This document shows, one piece after another, positions 62,601 to 64,000 of a DNA stretch of 64,000 bases (position 1 is its first letter; the number at the start of each line of letters is the position of its first letter). The notes under the pieces are model-generated. The model was not told the origin of the DNA, ran no database searches, and saw nothing but the letters and a program-made list of their open reading frames with translations. Origin of the DNA: Bacteroidia bacterium (GTDB lineage Bacteria > Bacteroidota > Bacteroidia > Bacteroidales > Prolixibacteraceae); contig JAPLDT010000048.1 of the NCBI GenBank assembly GCA_026391315.1, positions 27,566 through 91,565 on the forward strand, in the 5' to 3' direction. The translations under genes and the position numbers were made by a program.

Positions 62601-63532
62601 AGGTCATAAACTCCATTGCCCCTCAAAGATGATGGGTTGTCTAAACTTTCTTTATAAATATTCAGTACCTTTTGATTTCTCCTATCCAGTTCCCAAATAC
62701 CTTGACCATCAAATCCAATTAAACAGGTAGAATCACTATTCTCTTCAATAGAAAGGATAGGCTGTTTGGGTAAAACTGACTTTAGTTGATTAGAACAAGT
62801 CCCATTTCTGAAATTGTAAAAAAACAATCCTTCAGACACGGTTCCAAGCCAAAGTTTATTCTGATCCTTGTCGAAATAAAGCGTGAAAAAATCAAAAGAG
62901 TTTAGATTTCCATTTTCATAAATATGCTTCTTTTCCAAAGAATTGATATCAAAAAGCCAGATTCCATCCTGCTTTGCAACAATTATATTTTTCGAATCAT
63001 ACCAATTTATCGCATATCTATTCGATGAAAATTCAAAAGCCGGGGAAAGTTTTCCTGACTGGTATTTATACAATCCCAAAGAGGTTGCGATCCAACAAAT
63101 ACCGTTATCATCAATTAGCAGATCAAACAAAATAATATTAATGTCATCTATATGCTTTCTAAGGTTCAATATCAATTCAAACTTATCAAATACCGGATTA
63201 TAGCAAAAGACTTGTCCGTTGTTGGTATATGCAAAAAGTTTGAGGTTCTTGTAGATCAGCCTTACTCTGATTACGTCTGTCGATTCGTATGGAAGCCTAT
63301 AAATATGATAATTGTCTTTTGATAGCCTTAGAATACCTGTTTTTGAAGAAGCCCAAACAAATCCATTATCATCCTTGCACACGGAATTTGTCTCTCGCAT
63401 CGAAATTCCAAACAAAGAGTTGACGCTGTAAAATTTTACGGCCAAAACATTCAGCGAAAACAAGAGATTGAGAAAAAGAATCGCTGCCAGCCCGTATGTC
63501 AGAGTTATCAATTTTTTCAAATCAAGTCCCAT
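59612..63532 (-). CDS. Hybrid two-component system regulator (HTCS)
   Basis: A 1306-residue one-protein phosphorelay. In order: N-terminal signal/membrane segment (about 8-32); a double seven-bladed sensor propeller (about 35-660, many DDNGICWIAT- and EDHRGKLWFA-type blade repeats); a Y_Y_Y domain (about 690-755); a membrane helix (763-784); HisKA with His804 (NTAHDIRTSL); HATPase (about 905-1018, N-box LISNAIKYSHN); a receiver with Asp1107 (VVSDIMMPNMDGF); and a C-terminal AraC helix-turn-helix (about 1205-1304). All catalytic residues look intact. Such regulators sense an oligosaccharide in the periplasm and switch on the matching SusCD locus; the xylan locus 12 kb away is a candidate target, but a locus beyond the right edge is equally possible. 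Confidence 0.96.
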   Translation of the reverse strand: MGLDLKKLITLTYGLAAILFLNLLFSLNVLAVKFYSVNSLFGISMRETNSVCKDDNGFVWASSKTGILRLSKDNYHIYRLPYESTDVIRVRLIYKNLKLFAYTNNGQVFCYNPVFDKFELILNLRKHIDDINIILFDLLIDDNGICWIATSLGLYKYQSGKLSPAFEFSSNRYAINWYDSKNIIVAKQDGIWLFDINSLEKKHIYENGNLNSFDFFTLYFDKDQNKLWLGTVSEGLFFYNFRNGTCSNQLKSVLPKQPILSIEENSDSTCLIGFDGQGIWELDRRNQKVLNIYKESLDNPSSLRGNGVYDLFCDNNSRVWVCTYSGGLSFFDQASPLVNQIVHLSNNTNSLINNDVNSIIEDHRGKLWFATNNGISCWDLTTNKWSSFYNDKETQAQVFLSLCEDNQGRIWAGTYSSGVYLFDGRTGKELAHYSKNGKGSPLLNDFIFNIYKDSSGDIWLGGGSGSVVCYLSRENKFRAYSNEPIGCFAELSDNQILLGCSYGLSQLNKQTGDIRRLVEGLLVRDILVMGDDVWICTSGDGLIRYNYKTGKTEKFTAQMGLPSNFINSIISANDYLWLGTENGLCRFDPKNKNALTYSSIYSLSRTSFNNCSHAILKNGQIAWGTNNGAVIFAPNLVDESSTKGKIFFQDLTVAGRSIRDIPSFNLTTPIDSLQEINLKYFQNTISLELLSLGQTPGSKFSWEMEGFDQQWSQPTGNNVINYTNIPSGHFILKIKLFDSSLSNVLAERSIAIKLVPPFWRTGWFWVIIIMVLSIIIFLYLLYYINRLKQEHTEEKVRFFTNTAHDIRTSLTLIKAPVEELSKEKNLTESGKYYLNLAIEQARQLTSVVTQLMDFQKVDVGKEHLLLSMTDIVKLVSNRRIMLASFAKSKNIELVFVPDRESYMTAVDESKMEKIIDNLISNAIKYSHNNSQIRIDLRCDDKKWMLQVKDNGIGISKKAQRQLFKEFYRGDNAINSKVVGSGIGLLLVKNYVAIHGGNISCTSQENVGSTFQIVIPFKSISWKSVVSNVTSDTPAASSYIEDVSQQTDSETEIQTSKEMKVLVVEDNDDLLNFMKSTLSNEFKVFTAVDGEKAWEFISKQIPDLVVSDIMMPNMDGFELCKIMKSTYETSHIPIVLLTALSEKTNQLHGLGLGADDYLTKPFDMNLLIQRIKSIVRNREVVRGKALKLIKGDSNEPILTNELNDKFVRKMLEVAKANISNAEFDKEEFASSMNVSSSLLYKKIKSLTDQSPTDFIKTIRLHHAVELLQSRNYTVTEVSELCGFASLGYFSTVFSKHYGKSPSEYLSN

Positions 63533-64000
63533 CTAATTTTAATCCTTATCAATAAACTACCCACAGCATCATTTTAAACAGTTAAAGTTATCATTTTTTT
63601 AGACTAAATTTTGCCAGTTTTCCCGGGAAAGCAAGCATCGGTTATGAAGTATGGAGATTTAAGAGAGACGCTCCCAAATTCTGACATAAACCTTGTGTGA
63701 AACCTGAAATACTTTCAGAAAATATCTGACAGAGTCGATTTTAATGAGTGATCTAGGAATTCTTGAGACAAAAATTGTAAATTGTCGAAAATTCTGCCTT
63801 TAGTAGTCCCACAGTATTGAATCAATATATCCCGTATATGAACAACAAAAAAAAGTTCACGCAAAGTGATCTGGAGTTTAGAAACTCCAACCTCAGAACA
63901 GATAACTTTGGAACAAAAAGCAGCACATAAGAAACCTGTTAGCGATTGGTTGATGCAAACCCGCGCAAAGTTTGGTTCTGGGCACTTTTTTGAAATTTCA
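63533..64000. other. Right-end region without a confirmed gene
   Basis: This is the upstream region of the hybrid regulator. A short palindrome GGAGTTT-AG-AAACTCC lies at 63873-63888 inside a stretch that reads as several short open frames on both strands, none with support. One frame is open from 63841 to the window edge but has no good start. The palindrome may belong to the same class of short repeats found in the island. Confidence 0.4.

Noticed and set aside
63838..63930. A 30-codon open frame beginning ATGAACAACAAAAAAAAG near the right edge
   Set aside because: It spans a short palindrome, other frames across it are also open, and the translation resembles no family. It is probably part of a non-coding repeat.

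Overview
The window comes from a member of the Bacteroidetes, most likely a Bacteroidales/Marinilabiliales-type environmental polysaccharide degrader; the genus cannot be fixed from sequence alone. The evidence is a SusC/SusD pair, a hybrid two-component regulator with a sensor propeller, a type IX secretion C-terminal sorting domain, several TonB-dependent outer-membrane receptors and moderate-to-low GC. I saw no rRNA, tRNA or CRISPR array.

Region 1 (1-11.5 kb, all minus strand) is a redox, sulfur and envelope block. It starts from an ECF sigma factor with a zinc anti-sigma protein, an NrtS-like membrane protein, an AraC regulator, an SRPBCC protein and an AhpD-like protein, and ends at a strong terminator. 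A second run follows: thioredoxin, DUF4833, an OB-fold protein, YceI, cysteine dioxygenase, a group II PLP decarboxylase and a DUF6695-type protein. The dioxygenase and decarboxylase together suggest conversion of cysteine to cysteine sulfinate to hypotaurine. A rhodanese-thioredoxin fusion, a GDCCVxC protein and a partial TonB receptor complete the block.

Region 2 (11.7-26 kb) is mostly housekeeping or sensory: a small helical protein, an M16C lipoprotein protease, a very large CheB-CheR-PAS-kinase-receiver-Hpt protein, a DUF6496 protein, a T9SS-secreted M6 protease with a beta-barrel protein, a DUF1080 hydrolase and a DUF423 membrane protein.

Region 3 (26-47.3 kb, minus strand) holds an Oar-like TonB receptor and an M28 peptidase, then a xylan utilisation locus. 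Read from its promoter side it is SusC, SusD, GH115, GH43, a sialate O-acetylesterase-type esterase, GH10, GH30 and a DUF2264 protein whose 3' end is frameshifted. Together these would bind and import glucurono(arabino)xylan fragments and remove glucuronate, arabinose or xylose, and acetyl groups while cutting the backbone.

Region 4 (47.3-59.6 kb) is an accessory island rich in palindromic and direct repeats. It contains a degenerate 21-nt tandem array, a recurrent uncharacterised protein, a zeta-type toxin with a tiny overlapping partner, a RAYT-like HUH transposase with an adjacent REP doublet, an FRG-domain plus TIR-like pair (the best candidate for an undescribed defence module), a broken type IIG restriction-modification gene, RhuM, a DUF4160/DUF2442 pair and a Fic protein. 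It lies between the xylan locus and a hybrid two-component regulator (59.6-63.5 kb) of the type that normally controls such loci.
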